Positions 8,635-18,165 are shown, counted from the stretch's first letter. The stretch is DNA of 64,000 bases from an uncultured Clostridium sp. (GCA_900548455.1 URKQ01000011.1:44697-108696); one strand, 5' to 3'. Numbers and translations are program-made. Notes: a model not told the origin generated them from the sequence alone.

Positions 8635-9132
8635 CTATAGTTGTTCCCATTGAATGTACTGATTAAGTTTTTCAACTACTCTTATCAAATATCTTTCTTC
8701 TAATTCTGTAAAATTATCAAACTCATAACTATCAATATCTAACACACCATATATTTTTCCATCTTTAATTAACGGTAAAACAATTTCAGAATTTGAAGCT
8801 GAATCACATGCAATATGCCCTGGAAACTCATGTACATTTCCTACACGATAAATCTTTCTTTCACTAACTGAAGTTCCACATACCCCTTTCCCAATGACAA
8901 TTCTATTGCATGCTGGTAATCCTTGAAATGGTCCCAATACTAATTCTTCTTCTCGAAGAAAATAAAATCCACACCAATTTAACTTTTCTATTATAGCATA
9001 AATTATTGCTGTTGTATTTGATATATTTGCATATATATCTTTTTCTGAACTTAATTGACCCTCAATCAGTGTAAGCATATATTTATATCTAGTTTCTACA
9101 TCCATTTTCTTAAGTGCAGATAAATTAACCAT
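8635..9132 (-). CDS. msrC: free methionine-(R)-sulfoxide reductase (GAF domain)
   Basis: This encodes 165 residues forming a single GAF domain. It reduces free Met-R-sulfoxide to methionine, repairing oxidative damage in the cytoplasm. The three cysteines of the family are present: C75 (LPACNR), C85 (KGVCGT) and C109 (HIACDSAS), matching E. coli C84, C94 and C118, so it should be catalytically competent with thioredoxin as reductant. AGGGGGAT precedes the ATG at 9132. It is the middle gene of a three-gene run, suggesting co-expression with cvfB and the carbonic-anhydrase-like protein. Confidence 0.9.
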   Translation of the reverse strand: MVNLSALKKMDVETRYKYMLTLIEGQLSSEKDIYANISNTTAIIYAIIEKLNWCGFYFLREEELVLGPFQGLPACNRIVIGKGVCGTSVSERKIYRVGNVHEFPGHIACDSASNSEIVLPLIKDGKIYGVLDIDSYEFDNFTELEERYLIRVVEKLNQYIQWEQL

Positions 9133-9144
9133 AAATAAATCCCC

Positions 9145-9651
9145 CTAACATTCCTTATGAATATTTCCTAATTCAACATAATGTAATGCTGATTCTTTAA
9201 TTGATTCTATTTCATCAGAAGTAAGTTCTCTTACAACCTTAGCAGGACTTCCCATACAAAGAACACCACTCGGTATTTTTTTGTTTTGGGTAACTAAACT
9301 TCCTGCCCCTATAATTGTATTCTCGCCAATTTCTGCCCCATTTAATATTATACTACCCATTCCAACTAAAACATTATTATTTATTTTACATCCATGAATT
9401 ATGCAATTATGTCCAATAGTTACATTATCACCTATGGTTACCCCATAATCAAAATCATTATGTACTGTAGTATTTTCTTGTATGTTAGTATTCTTACCAA
9501 TTATAGTATTATTCATATCACTTCTAATTGCAACCCCATACCATATATTGGTATTTTCTTCAATCTTTACCTCTCCTATAACTACTGCATTATCTGCTAT
9601 AAAACAACTTTCATCCACTTTAGGAATCTTTTCTTTAATTGCCTTTATCAT
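9145..9651 (-). CDS. gamma-carbonic-anhydrase-like hexapeptide protein (YrdA/YtoA type)
   Basis: This encodes 168 residues. Repeated hexapeptides (IGEVKI, IGKNTN, IGDNVT, IGENTI) give the left-handed beta-helix, and three histidines at the canonical metal sites (H64 in TVHND, H81 in IGHN, H86 in IIHGC) predict a trimer with Zn or Fe at subunit interfaces. Many YrdA-type proteins have weak or no measured carbonic anhydrase activity and are simply called transferase-hexapeptide proteins, so the enzymatic call is tentative. GTGGAGG precedes the ATG. It is the first gene of the operon with msrC and cvfB. Confidence 0.85.
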   Translation of the reverse strand: MIKAIKEKIPKVDESCFIADNAVVIGEVKIEENTNIWYGVAIRSDMNNTIIGKNTNIQENTTVHNDFDYGVTIGDNVTIGHNCIIHGCKINNNVLVGMGSIILNGAEIGENTIIGAGSLVTQNKKIPSGVLCMGSPAKVVRELTSDEIESIKESALHYVELGNIHKEC

Positions 9652-9857
9652 AGTACTGCCTCCACTCTTTTATTTAAATATAAATTTAATGACTACCACA
9701 TATAAAAATATAATTTCATTAATAATATTATATATACCCTACAATTAATAATCTACATTTTAAACCATTTTAAAACTTTTTAATATATAAAAAAGTATAT
9801 ATTTCTGAGGTTATAAATAACTTTATCACAAATCACAAATACATGAAAAAATCAATA

Positions 9858-9886
9858 TTGAATTTATAATATTTTTATAATATAAT
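9858..9886 (+). promoter_or_regulatory. nrdJ promoter
   Basis: TTGAAT (9858-9863), a 17-base spacer and TATAAT (9881-9886) predict a start near 9893. The -10 overlaps the first NrdR box. The rest of 9652-9986 shows no other feature. Confidence 0.7.
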
Positions 9887-9932
9887 ACAACATATGGTAT
9901 TCGAGAAAAAATACGCACACAATATATAGTAT
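9885..9932 (+). promoter_or_regulatory. tandem NrdR boxes
   Basis: Two 16-base sites, ATACAACATATGGTAT (9885-9900) and ACACAATATATAGTAT (9917-9932), resemble the NrdR consensus ACACwATATwTwGTGT. They are 32 bases apart (three helical turns), the spacing typical of NrdR pairs, and cover the -10 and start site, which predicts repression by NrdR-ATP/dATP. Confidence 0.8.
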
Positions 9933-9940
9933 AACTATTT

Positions 9941-9989
9941 AGGAGGTGACTTGCTAATCATTGTAAGAATATGATTAGCTTTTATAATG
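9941..9989 (+). promoter_or_regulatory. nrdJ ribosome site separated from its start by a hairpin
   Basis: A perfect AGGAGGTGA (9941-9949) lies 37 bases before the only possible ATG (9987); an in-frame TGA at 9972 excludes earlier starts. Between them is a 9-bp perfect stem, GCTAATCAT (9953-9961) with ATGATTAGC (9971-9979). Folding it would bring the ribosome site to about 10 bases from the ATG. Confidence 0.65.
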
Positions 9990-12986
9990 AGTAATGAAAA
10001 TAACAGTATAATAAAAAGATACTATACTAACGAATTAGACCTTAATAAATCATTGACAGTTTATGATTTATTTAAGTGGAAAAAAGTTGACGTAACACTT
10101 AAAGACTATAAGACAGGAAATACTTTAGTTGACATGCGCGGACTAGAATTTCCAGAAGATTATTCTCAAAACGCATGTGATATTATCGCCTCCAAATATT
10201 TCAAAAAGGCTCTTATTCCAAATGAAGTTGGATATGAGAATAGTTTAAAACTAGTTGCTCATAGACTGGTTAACTTTTGGTGTGAATCCTTAAAAGACGA
10301 AAAACTTATAACCACTGATGAGGAATATAAAATTCTTTATGACGAATTGGTTTATTGCTTTTTAAATCAAATGTATGCACCAAACTCTCCTCAATGGTTT
10401 AACACTGGTTTAAAACTATCCTATGGAATAGGTGGAGAGTATCAAGGTCACTATTATTATGATGAAAATCTAAAAAAAGTTGTAAAAAGTACGGATAACT
10501 ATACTAGAACTCAAGCTTCTGCTTGTTTTATTCTTTCAATTGAAGATAGACTTTTAGGACCTCATTCAATTTCAGAACAATATGTTACAGAAACAAAACT
10601 CTTTAAAGGTGGATCTGGATGTGGAACAAACTATTCAACATTAAGAGGTAAAGATGAAAAGCTGTCTTCTGGCGGAATTTCCTCTGGAGTAATGAGCTTT
10701 TTAAAAGGTTTTGATAGAAATGCTGGAACAATAAAATCTGGTGGTACCACAAGACGTGCAGCAAAAATGGTGTGTTTAGACATCGACCATCCAGAAATCA
10801 AAGAATTTATAAATTGGAAATCTAGAGAAGAAGATAAAGTACGTGCTCTTGGAAAAATGGGTTATGATGCTTCCTTTGAAGGCGAAGCTTACGAAACAGT
10901 GTCTGGACAAAATGGTAATAACTCTATTAGATTTAATGATGATTTTATGGAAAAAGTAGATAATTTATCCACTAACCCAGACTCAACAATAACATTAAAA
11001 GGAAGAGTTGACAGCAGTATAAATAAAGATATGAAAGTTAATGAATTGTGGGATGATTTTAATTTTGCAGCATGGCAATGTGCAGACCCTGCTCCTCAAT
11101 TTGATGATACTTTTAATGCATGGCATACATGTCCAGGTGGTGAAGATGGAAACTTTGGTGCAAAATATAACCGATTAAACTCTACCAATCCATGTGGTGA
11201 ATATGCCTTCCTAGATGATACATCCTGTAATCTTGCTTCTATAAATATATATAAATTTTATGATAAAGATAATAAAACTTTTAACTTAGATGGATATATC
11301 CACTTAACATCATTATTACAACTTATGTTAGAAGCCTCCATTCATTGGGGACAATTTCCTACTGAAGACATTGCAAGAAAAACCTATATGTTTAGAACTA
11401 CAGGACTTGGAATTGCTAACTTGTCTTCATTATTAATGGTTATGGGTTATCCTTATGATTCAAATGAAGCCAGAGCTCTTTCAGCTGCTTTAGTAGGTAT
11501 CTTAACTGGAGTATCTTACGCAACTTCAGCACGTATGGCTGAAAAAGTAGGCCCATTTGAAAAATATGAAATAAATAAAAACTCCATGTTAAAAGTAATT
11601 AGAAATCATGGAAGAGTTGCTGGTGCCCTTGATAGTGATTATGAAGATTTACACTATAATCCTTTAAAGGTTGATCATGAATTATTAAAATGTGAAGGTG
11701 CTTCTATTCTTTCTGATACTTTGAAACAAGTATGGAAACAAGCAATTGAATTAGGTGAAAAATTTGGTTATAGAAATGCTCAAGTATCAGTAATTGCACC
11801 TACAGGAACTATTTCTTTTGCTATGGACTGTGGGGCTACTTCAATCGAACCATATTTTTCTCACTTTATTTATAAAAAACTATCTGGTGGCGGTTATATG
11901 ACAATAGTAAATCCTGTTATCAAAGATGCACTAGATAATCTTGGATATTCTAAAAGTGAAATAAAAGACATACTGGACTATATTTTAAGAAAAGAAATTG
12001 TAAATGAAGACGGTTATGAATACGAAAAAATAATTGATGGTAAAATAGAAGGTGCTCCTCATTTAAAAGAAGAACATTTACCTATATTTGATACAGCTAA
12101 TAAGTGTGGTAGTGGAGCTAGATATATAAAACCTATGGGGCATGTGTTAATGATGGCTGCTCTAACACCTCTAATCTCTGGTTCTGTTTCTAAAACAGTT
12201 AACCTTCCTAAAAATGCCACTGTAGATGACTTTAAAAAAGTAGTACTAGATTCTTGGAAACTAGGTGTTAAAGGAATTGCATTATATAGAGATGGATGTA
12301 AAGCTAGTCAACCACTTAATACAGCACTAGAAAATCAATGCGATCGCAAATTAGAAGATTTATCTTATGATGAACTATTAACTAAAGCAAAAGAATTACA
12401 AAGTAATAACAATCGTATATCTGTAAGAGAAAAACCTGTTGGTATAAGAGTTGGGACTACACACCCTGCCCAAATTGATGATGTGAAAATATATACAACA
12501 GTAAATAGACGTCCAAATGGAGAAATTTCTGAAATATATATTACTACTGATAGGGAAGGAACTATAATTACTGGTCTTCTAAATTCACTATCCAAATCAA
12601 TATCAGTAATGCTTCAATACCATGTACCTGCTGCTGATATATCTAAAATGCTTAGAGGCCAAAAATATGAACCTTATGGATTTGTTCAAAAACATCCATA
12701 TATTAAACATGTAAGTTCTATCTCTGATTTAATAAGTAAAATAATTGATATTGAATTAGGTGATTTTTCTCGTTGTCAAATCAAACCGGATGTTGAAGAA
12801 ACATCTTCTTATACTGCTTCAACACTAACTAATAATAATTATGAGAATAGTATTGAGGATGAAAAGGAAGTAGTTGGGGAAAGAATTTATTCCGAGACTT
12901 GCCCTACATGTTCCAGTACTAATTTAGTTAGAAATGGTACTTGTAAAGTTTGTAGAGATTGTGGTTCAACTACAGGATGTAGTTAA
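9987..12986 (+). CDS. nrdJ: adenosylcobalamin-dependent (class II) ribonucleotide reductase
   Basis: This 999-residue enzyme converts ribonucleotides to deoxyribonucleotides without oxygen. The catalytic NPCGE motif is at 401-405, with C403 as the predicted thiyl-radical cysteine. The redox pair comes from QASACFI and DTSCNLASIN, and the phosphate-binding stretch PTGTISFAMDCG follows. The tail carries two CxxC-type pairs (CPTC, CKVC) and ends RDCGSTTGCS, a zinc-ribbon/regenerating C-terminus typical of NrdJ of about 1000 residues. No intein is present. NrdR boxes upstream support this role. Translation appears to depend on a hairpin-spaced ribosome site. A terminator follows immediately. Confidence 0.97.
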   Translation: MSNENNSIIKRYYTNELDLNKSLTVYDLFKWKKVDVTLKDYKTGNTLVDMRGLEFPEDYSQNACDIIASKYFKKALIPNEVGYENSLKLVAHRLVNFWCESLKDEKLITTDEEYKILYDELVYCFLNQMYAPNSPQWFNTGLKLSYGIGGEYQGHYYYDENLKKVVKSTDNYTRTQASACFILSIEDRLLGPHSISEQYVTETKLFKGGSGCGTNYSTLRGKDEKLSSGGISSGVMSFLKGFDRNAGTIKSGGTTRRAAKMVCLDIDHPEIKEFINWKSREEDKVRALGKMGYDASFEGEAYETVSGQNGNNSIRFNDDFMEKVDNLSTNPDSTITLKGRVDSSINKDMKVNELWDDFNFAAWQCADPAPQFDDTFNAWHTCPGGEDGNFGAKYNRLNSTNPCGEYAFLDDTSCNLASINIYKFYDKDNKTFNLDGYIHLTSLLQLMLEASIHWGQFPTEDIARKTYMFRTTGLGIANLSSLLMVMGYPYDSNEARALSAALVGILTGVSYATSARMAEKVGPFEKYEINKNSMLKVIRNHGRVAGALDSDYEDLHYNPLKVDHELLKCEGASILSDTLKQVWKQAIELGEKFGYRNAQVSVIAPTGTISFAMDCGATSIEPYFSHFIYKKLSGGGYMTIVNPVIKDALDNLGYSKSEIKDILDYILRKEIVNEDGYEYEKIIDGKIEGAPHLKEEHLPIFDTANKCGSGARYIKPMGHVLMMAALTPLISGSVSKTVNLPKNATVDDFKKVVLDSWKLGVKGIALYRDGCKASQPLNTALENQCDRKLEDLSYDELLTKAKELQSNNNRISVREKPVGIRVGTTHPAQIDDVKIYTTVNRRPNGEISEIYITTDREGTIITGLLNSLSKSISVMLQYHVPAADISKMLRGQKYEPYGFVQKHPYIKHVSSISDLISKIIDIELGDFSRCQIKPDVEETSSYTASTLTNNNYENSIEDEKEVVGERIYSETCPTCSSTNLVRNGTCKVCRDCGSTTGCS

Positions 12987-13010
12987 AAAAGTGGCTTAGG
13001 CCACTTTTTT
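12985..13010. terminator. terminator after nrdJ
   Basis: A6GTGGC (12985-12995), loop TTAG, then GCCACT6 (13000-13010). It is bidirectional and also serves the converging serpin gene. Confidence 0.9.
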
Positions 13011-13021
13011 AAATTAAAATA

Positions 13022-14242
13022 TTATATATCCGTTAGCTTTCCCATAAATAAAATTATCCCAGATTCCTCATCTGATATAAAAAATAAAAATGGTCTATTA
13101 GCTTTAAATTCTTTTATTTCCATTTCCATTGCAGTTTCCTTCGTGGCTATAACAGTAGCTGCTGATGCCACTGTTCCCTCTTCATCTACTTGAATTTTTG
13201 CTTTATGAAGCACGTCATCAATAAATAAATCATTTGTTATCTTAGAGAAATTAGCACCTTCTTCAAATGCATCAACCATTCCTAACTTCATCAACACATT
13301 TTTTAATTCTTTTGATTCATATTCTATATCAAATTTAGGAATAAATACATCAATATTTTCTTCATTATTATTAATTTCATTTATCATATTAACTATCTTG
13401 TCAAAGGTTAAATTCTTAATGAATTGCTGTAAATTGCTTTCTTTGTTCGGCAACATAACGTACATAGCCTTAGTACATCCGCTATAGGATAATTTAATTC
13501 CTTCAAAATCATTTCCTTTAAAATAGCATGTTTCAGTGTCAAATCCACTTCTTTTCATGAATTTACAAATATTCTTTTCACCCAATTCATTAATAAATTC
13601 ATCTTCTACATTATTGTTCTTATCAAAGGGTTCTTGCCATTTTCCTTTAAAATATACTGCATTAATTACATACATTATGATATTATCTGAAATCGGAGGT
13701 TCCAACATCTTATTAATATTTCCTTTAGTTTCTTTTGATATCCACTGATTTATCTTATCCACTGAGCCTTTATCTTGAAAGTCTACTTTGTTAAATTGGG
13801 ACTTATAAGTCTTTTTATTAAGGTTTATAAAATTATCATTTATTGTATTATTTTTATTAACCCATATTGAATTTACAATATTCAAATCAATATTGTTATC
13901 ATCAATTTTAAGATATCTTAACAATTCACTGAATGTCTCATTGACTTTTTCCATATCCAAATTGTTATATTTTAACACATCCTTCATTTCTTCCTTTGTA
14001 TTCCCGTCAGCTCCATTGTACATCATAGTTAATGCTGTATTTATGCTAATTGGAGATATTACAACATTTTCATACTTTTCCTCATTTGAAATTGACTTAA
14101 ATAAATTTAACCCAAATTCATTATTAGAATTAATCACTTGCTTATCTACCTTATTTCTTTTAATATTAGTATCCCTGCATCCTACAAATACAAATAAATT
14201 AATTGCAATTAAAATCCAAATTATAGCCTTCTTAAATTTCAT
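13022..14242 (-). CDS. serpin-family protease inhibitor, lipoprotein
   Basis: This encodes 406 residues. The start at 14242 has GGGGTGATTGT before it and gives a signal peptide with lipobox FVGC (C22), so it is displayed on the cell surface. The fold is a full-length serpin: NVVISPISINTALTM (shutter), NAVYFKGKWQEPF, and the C-terminal ANRPFLFFI. The hinge EEGTVASAATVIAT (354-367) has the small residues required for loop insertion, so it is predicted to be inhibitory. The scissile bond cannot be fixed because the loop after the hinge (KETAMEMEIKEF) aligns ambiguously; the T-A-M region is likeliest. It lies 217 bases downstream of a two-component/lipoprotein operon on the same strand. Confidence 0.93.
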   Translation of the reverse strand: MKFKKAIIWILIAINLFVFVGCRDTNIKRNKVDKQVINSNNEFGLNLFKSISNEEKYENVVISPISINTALTMMYNGADGNTKEEMKDVLKYNNLDMEKVNETFSELLRYLKIDDNNIDLNIVNSIWVNKNNTINDNFINLNKKTYKSQFNKVDFQDKGSVDKINQWISKETKGNINKMLEPPISDNIIMYVINAVYFKGKWQEPFDKNNNVEDEFINELGEKNICKFMKRSGFDTETCYFKGNDFEGIKLSYSGCTKAMYVMLPNKESNLQQFIKNLTFDKIVNMINEINNNEENIDVFIPKFDIEYESKELKNVLMKLGMVDAFEEGANFSKITNDLFIDDVLHKAKIQVDEEGTVASAATVIATKETAMEMEIKEFKANRPFLFFISDEESGIILFMGKLTDI

Positions 14243-14312
14243 ACAATCACCCCAATCTATTACTACTTTATATACGAAATAAAGTTGAGTAGGATTACTT
14301 AAAACTAACAAA

Positions 14313-14366
14313 AGAGATTCCCTTAGGAATCTCTACATTAACCAACACTTCACTAAATTGTTGGTT
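14313..14366 (-). terminator. hairpins between lipoprotein operon and serpin
   Basis: On the minus strand AGAGATTCC/GGAATCTCT (14313-14334) is followed by TTTGTTAGTTTT and can terminate the upstream operon. A second 8-bp stem AACCAACA/TGTTGGTT (14340-14366) and a small GTTCGC/GTGAAC hairpin near 14400-14416 add further structure. Their function beyond termination is unclear. Confidence 0.55.
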
Positions 14367-14458
14367 TCTTTTAACTGTAATCATACTTAGTATTAAGGTT
14401 CGCAGCCCGTGAACAGAGGTGCATATATTATAATAGCAAAGTTAACTGATAAAAATTG

Positions 14459-15874
14459 CTACTTTACAAACATATTGACTTCTTCTGACCAATAGTCTAC
14501 ATATTGACCTAGTGCCCACTCAGCCATTATTATTTCTTCCTTACTTTTTAAATCAATAACTAACTCAGTTTCCATATCAAGTTCATTTCCATTAACTTTA
14601 TATACATATAACTTACCTTTAGTTTTAATTATTGTTAAATTATTATTGGGAGATGATATTGCATCAATAGCTGATGGCACTTGATTTTTAATTCCCTGCC
14701 AAGAAGTATATAAATCATCATGACGAGCAATGTCCTTTGAAACCCTAGTCATAATTTCCTTTTTATTACCAAACTCATTAAATAATTCTTCTTGTATTTC
14801 ATTTTTATTATAAAAATCATCTATCAAAGTATAGAAGCACCATCTTCCCCTATTTCTTGTAATTCCATAGTTGGTAAAACTTTTTAAGTTTCCGATATCA
14901 CTTTCTAAACTTTTATCATTATCCTTAATAACCTTTAAATCATTTTCTGATATTAAACTACTAATTGGAACTATTACTCTTTTATTTGTTGCTTGCAAAT
15001 CTATTAAAAAAGTTCCCAAGGTTTCTTTTATTTCTCCTTGCATATTACTTACAGTTCTAATACTCATATAATCATTACCTATAAAAGTTATATCTTCACT
15101 AAGAATATTTTTATCAATAAGCTTTTCAGTATCACTAGAACTATTCTTTGACTCATCTTTAATGTAAGCTATATTTACTCTATTATAAATATCTTGTTCA
15201 ACTAATGTTTTTTCATTATCAACCTTAAAAAATCCATCTTTTCGTGGTAATAAAATATAAGGAATTTCTTTATACTGAATTGTTTCTCCATTATAAGTAA
15301 TCCATAAAGTTCTATATTTCCATGCACCACTATCTTCTGACTTTAATCCCAATAATACACCACTATTCAAATTATAAAAGTTATCCGGACTAAAGGCTTC
15401 CTCTTTCATAATCTCATCAATTTTAGCATCATCTGATACCTTCTCAATATACATTATCTTTTCTCCATCTATAACAATAAACGAATCCTTAGTTATAATA
15501 ACATCCTTAATAAAAGTATTACCTGAACTAATAGTAATTACAGTAAAATCCTCTTTTTCTCCAATCTGCTTAGGCAAAAATCCTAAAGTACTATAAATAT
15601 AGTCGAAGCTATCTACAATCTTTGCTTTATAGCTAATATGTTCATATACCCTATTAAATATCATTGCCTCCTTATCATCGAAGGCTAATGTATATCCAGC
15701 CATAGAATCATCCTCTACTATTCCTCCATCAAACTCAGTACATTTAGTTACCTTCCATTGCCCCTTTAAAATAGTATTAGTATCTGGAGTAGCCACACTA
15801 ATATTAAAACTATTGCATCCTGTAAAAAATATTAAAACAAATAAAATAATACATCCTAATCTGATTCTTTTCAT
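14459..15874 (-). CDS. uncharacterised lipoprotein of the two-component operon
   Basis: This encodes 471 residues. A signal peptide with lipobox FFTGC (C20) anchors it outside the membrane. The mature protein is beta-rich with no repeat or catalytic motif that I recognise; an early KGQWKVTKC segment resembles a lipocalin-like or calycin opening, which is only suggestive. It starts 5 bases after the histidine kinase stop, so it is translated from the RR-HK-lipoprotein message and may be the surface sensor or the main effector of the system. No function is assigned. Confidence 0.75.
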   Translation of the reverse strand: MKRIRLGCIILFVLIFFTGCNSFNISVATPDTNTILKGQWKVTKCTEFDGGIVEDDSMAGYTLAFDDKEAMIFNRVYEHISYKAKIVDSFDYIYSTLGFLPKQIGEKEDFTVITISSGNTFIKDVIITKDSFIVIDGEKIMYIEKVSDDAKIDEIMKEEAFSPDNFYNLNSGVLLGLKSEDSGAWKYRTLWITYNGETIQYKEIPYILLPRKDGFFKVDNEKTLVEQDIYNRVNIAYIKDESKNSSSDTEKLIDKNILSEDITFIGNDYMSIRTVSNMQGEIKETLGTFLIDLQATNKRVIVPISSLISENDLKVIKDNDKSLESDIGNLKSFTNYGITRNRGRWCFYTLIDDFYNKNEIQEELFNEFGNKKEIMTRVSKDIARHDDLYTSWQGIKNQVPSAIDAISSPNNNLTIIKTKGKLYVYKVNGNELDMETELVIDLKSKEEIIMAEWALGQYVDYWSEEVNMFVK

Positions 15875-15878
15875 ACAA

Positions 15879-17270
15879 TTAATCTCCTATAGGCAATAAT
15901 ATAGTGACTTTAGTTCCCGTACCTTCTTCACTATCTATACTTAACTTTCCATTATGCATCATAATAATTTCATCACATACGGAAAGCCCAATTCCTGATC
16001 CAGCCTTTGAGTTTTTTCCCTTATAAAACTTATCCTTTATATGTGGCAAATCTTCCTTGGAAATTCCACAGCCATAATCAGTAATGTGAATTTCTAAATC
16101 ATTGTTCTTTCTAAAAAAATCAAGTTCTATAACATCGTTAACCTTACAATACTTTATTGAATTATCCAATATATTTATTAAAACTTGTTTCATTCTATTT
16201 CTATCAATATACAAATTCATTTTTTCACTTTGTCTCAATTTTAGTGATATTCCTTGGCTAGTCATAGGTGGTTCCAATTGTTTAATTATACTTTTTAAAA
16301 ATTCATTTATTTCTGTTTGTTCCTTATTTAAAGTTAACTTTCCTGATACTAATTTAGAAAAATCCAGTAATTCTTCAACTAGTAAAGAAAGACGTTCCAC
16401 TTCTTCATCTATAATTCCTAACCCCTCAAGAATTTCTTCTTTATCACTTAAATCTGACGACTCTAAAACTATAGTCCATCCCTTTATTGAAGTAAGAGGT
16501 GTCCGTAGTTCATGGGATACTGAAGATATAAATTCATTTTTTAATCTTTCGTTCTTTAATATTTCCTGCGACATATAATTTAAAGTATCAGCTAGCTTTC
16601 CAATTTCATCTTTGGAGTACTTTGGAATAGTTTCTTTAAAATTACCATTAGCCATGTTTTCTGCACCAATACAAACTAATTTTAATGGCTTCATTATACT
16701 ATTACCTATAAATATGCTAACAGTTGAAGATACAACTATAACTAATATTCCTAAAGACATTATAATAAGAAATATCTTGTTAATAGACCTATCAATTTCT
16801 CTAGTTGATGACGTAAATCTCAATACTCCATCAACATTTGTATCATGGTAAAGTGGCATTGCAACACTTATACTTTTCTCTCTTTTATTATTAGCTTTAT
16901 AAACCACTGAAACTGGCTTGTTCCCCCCATTTAATGATTCTTTAACTTCACTTGTAAGTAAGGGTTCATCAGAAATATATCCTAAAGAATCCATAAGAAT
17001 TTTGCCTTTAGAATTAATTATCTGTACTTCACACTGAGTATTGCTCCAAAACATATCAGTATTATTAAAAACATTGTCCTCTATAGTATTAGATGATAAA
17101 TATGTATTATAAAAATCACTTGAAATTTTAATTTGACCTTCTACTGTATCCTTTAAACTATTATAATAATAACTTCTTAAAACTGTATAAAGTATTACCT
17201 GAATAATAATAACCGTAACTACAATTATTAATATATAACTACTAGTTATTTTTTTCTTAATGGAACTCAC
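15879..17270 (-). CDS. sensor histidine kinase
   Basis: This 463-residue membrane kinase has TM1 (about 13-33), an extracytoplasmic sensor domain of about 130 residues, TM2 (165-188), HAMP (190-240), a HisKA domain with phospho-accepting H253 in SSVSHELRTPLTS, and a HATPase domain with N (NILDNSIKY), G1 (DYGCGI) and G2 (GSGIGLSV) boxes. Its ATG overlaps the stop of the response regulator by 4 bases, so translation is coupled. It phosphorylates the adjacent OmpR-type regulator. The signal is unknown; the co-transcribed lipoprotein and downstream serpin suggest an envelope or extracellular cue. Confidence 0.93.
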   Translation of the reverse strand: MSSIKKKITSSYILIIVVTVIIIQVILYTVLRSYYYNSLKDTVEGQIKISSDFYNTYLSSNTIEDNVFNNTDMFWSNTQCEVQIINSKGKILMDSLGYISDEPLLTSEVKESLNGGNKPVSVVYKANNKREKSISVAMPLYHDTNVDGVLRFTSSTREIDRSINKIFLIIMSLGILVIVVSSTVSIFIGNSIMKPLKLVCIGAENMANGNFKETIPKYSKDEIGKLADTLNYMSQEILKNERLKNEFISSVSHELRTPLTSIKGWTIVLESSDLSDKEEILEGLGIIDEEVERLSLLVEELLDFSKLVSGKLTLNKEQTEINEFLKSIIKQLEPPMTSQGISLKLRQSEKMNLYIDRNRMKQVLINILDNSIKYCKVNDVIELDFFRKNNDLEIHITDYGCGISKEDLPHIKDKFYKGKNSKAGSGIGLSVCDEIIMMHNGKLSIDSEEGTGTKVTILLPIGD

Positions 17271-17956
17271 TTATTATTCCTCCATATATATCCTGTTCCC
17301 CATACTGTCTCAATAAACATTGGATGGGAAGAATCATTTTCAATTTTGCTCCTCAATCTTCTAATATTAACATCTATAATTTTATTTTCTCCAATAAAGT
17401 TATATCCCCATATCATATCTAATAGTTCATCTCTACTAAATGCTCTATTGGGGTTCTCCATAAATACTTTCATCAAAGTATATTCCTTTGGTGTTACCTC
17501 TATAACTTCTTCATCCTTATATAAAGTTTTACTATCTAAATCTATTTTAAATGGCCCTGATACTAACTCCCTCTTACTTAGATTATTACCTATATTCATT
17601 CTTCTAAGAAGAGACTTAACTACTGCTACTAGTTCCAAGGGATTAAATGGTTTAATTATATAATGATCTGCACCTAAATCTAATCCTGCTATTTTATCAT
17701 TACCTTGAGCTTTGGCTGTTAGCATTATTATCCCTATATTAGGGTATCTTTCCTTTAGGAACTTACATACCCCATAACCATCAATCCCGGGTAACATAAT
17801 ATCTAAAATTACCACATCGGGACTCTCTTTACTGACAAGCTCAATTCCATCTTCACCAGTACCAGCTTCTATCACCTGGAAATTCTCCCTTTTTAAACTT
17901 ATCTTTACAAATTTTCTTATATGTTCTTCATCTTCTATCAATAATATTTTATTCAT
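17267..17956 (-). CDS. OmpR/PhoB-family response regulator
   Basis: This encodes 229 residues. The start at 17956 follows GAGGTGG and gives the standard MNKILLIEDE beginning; the four upstream codons lack a ribosome site. The receiver domain has the acidic pocket (E8-D9), phosphorylatable D52 (LDIMLPG), T in LTAKA and K in IKPFNP. The C-terminal winged helix ends FIETVWGTGYIW. It is the first gene of the RR-HK-lipoprotein operon and probably controls it and perhaps the serpin. Confidence 0.93.
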   Translation of the reverse strand: MNKILLIEDEEHIRKFVKISLKRENFQVIEAGTGEDGIELVSKESPDVVILDIMLPGIDGYGVCKFLKERYPNIGIIMLTAKAQGNDKIAGLDLGADHYIIKPFNPLELVAVVKSLLRRMNIGNNLSKRELVSGPFKIDLDSKTLYKDEEVIEVTPKEYTLMKVFMENPNRAFSRDELLDMIWGYNFIGENKIIDVNIRRLRSKIENDSSHPMFIETVWGTGYIWRNNK

Positions 17957-18094
17957 AATCCACCTCATAGATATCTTACTTATCTTACTTTTATTTTATC
18001 ATAATCATGATTAATATAAATAATTATCACATGAAAATTATTTATTACCTTTGTTTCATCACATCATTTCCATTATTTGATTCATTCTAAAATA

Positions 18095-18123
18095 TTTACA
18101 AAATAGTATAAATATTGTATGAT
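18095..18123 (+). promoter_or_regulatory. promoter of the KASIII-like gene
   Basis: TTTACA (18095-18100), a 17-base spacer and TATGAT (18118-18123) lie 42 bases before the start codon. Confidence 0.6.
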
Positions 18124-18165
18124 TTAAGTGTAATATTCTATATTTTCTGAACATGGAGGTGCGAA

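Noticed and set aside
10000..12980. Intein in nrdJ
   Set aside because: The enzyme is of normal length, with catalytic motifs contiguous and no splice-junction sequences.
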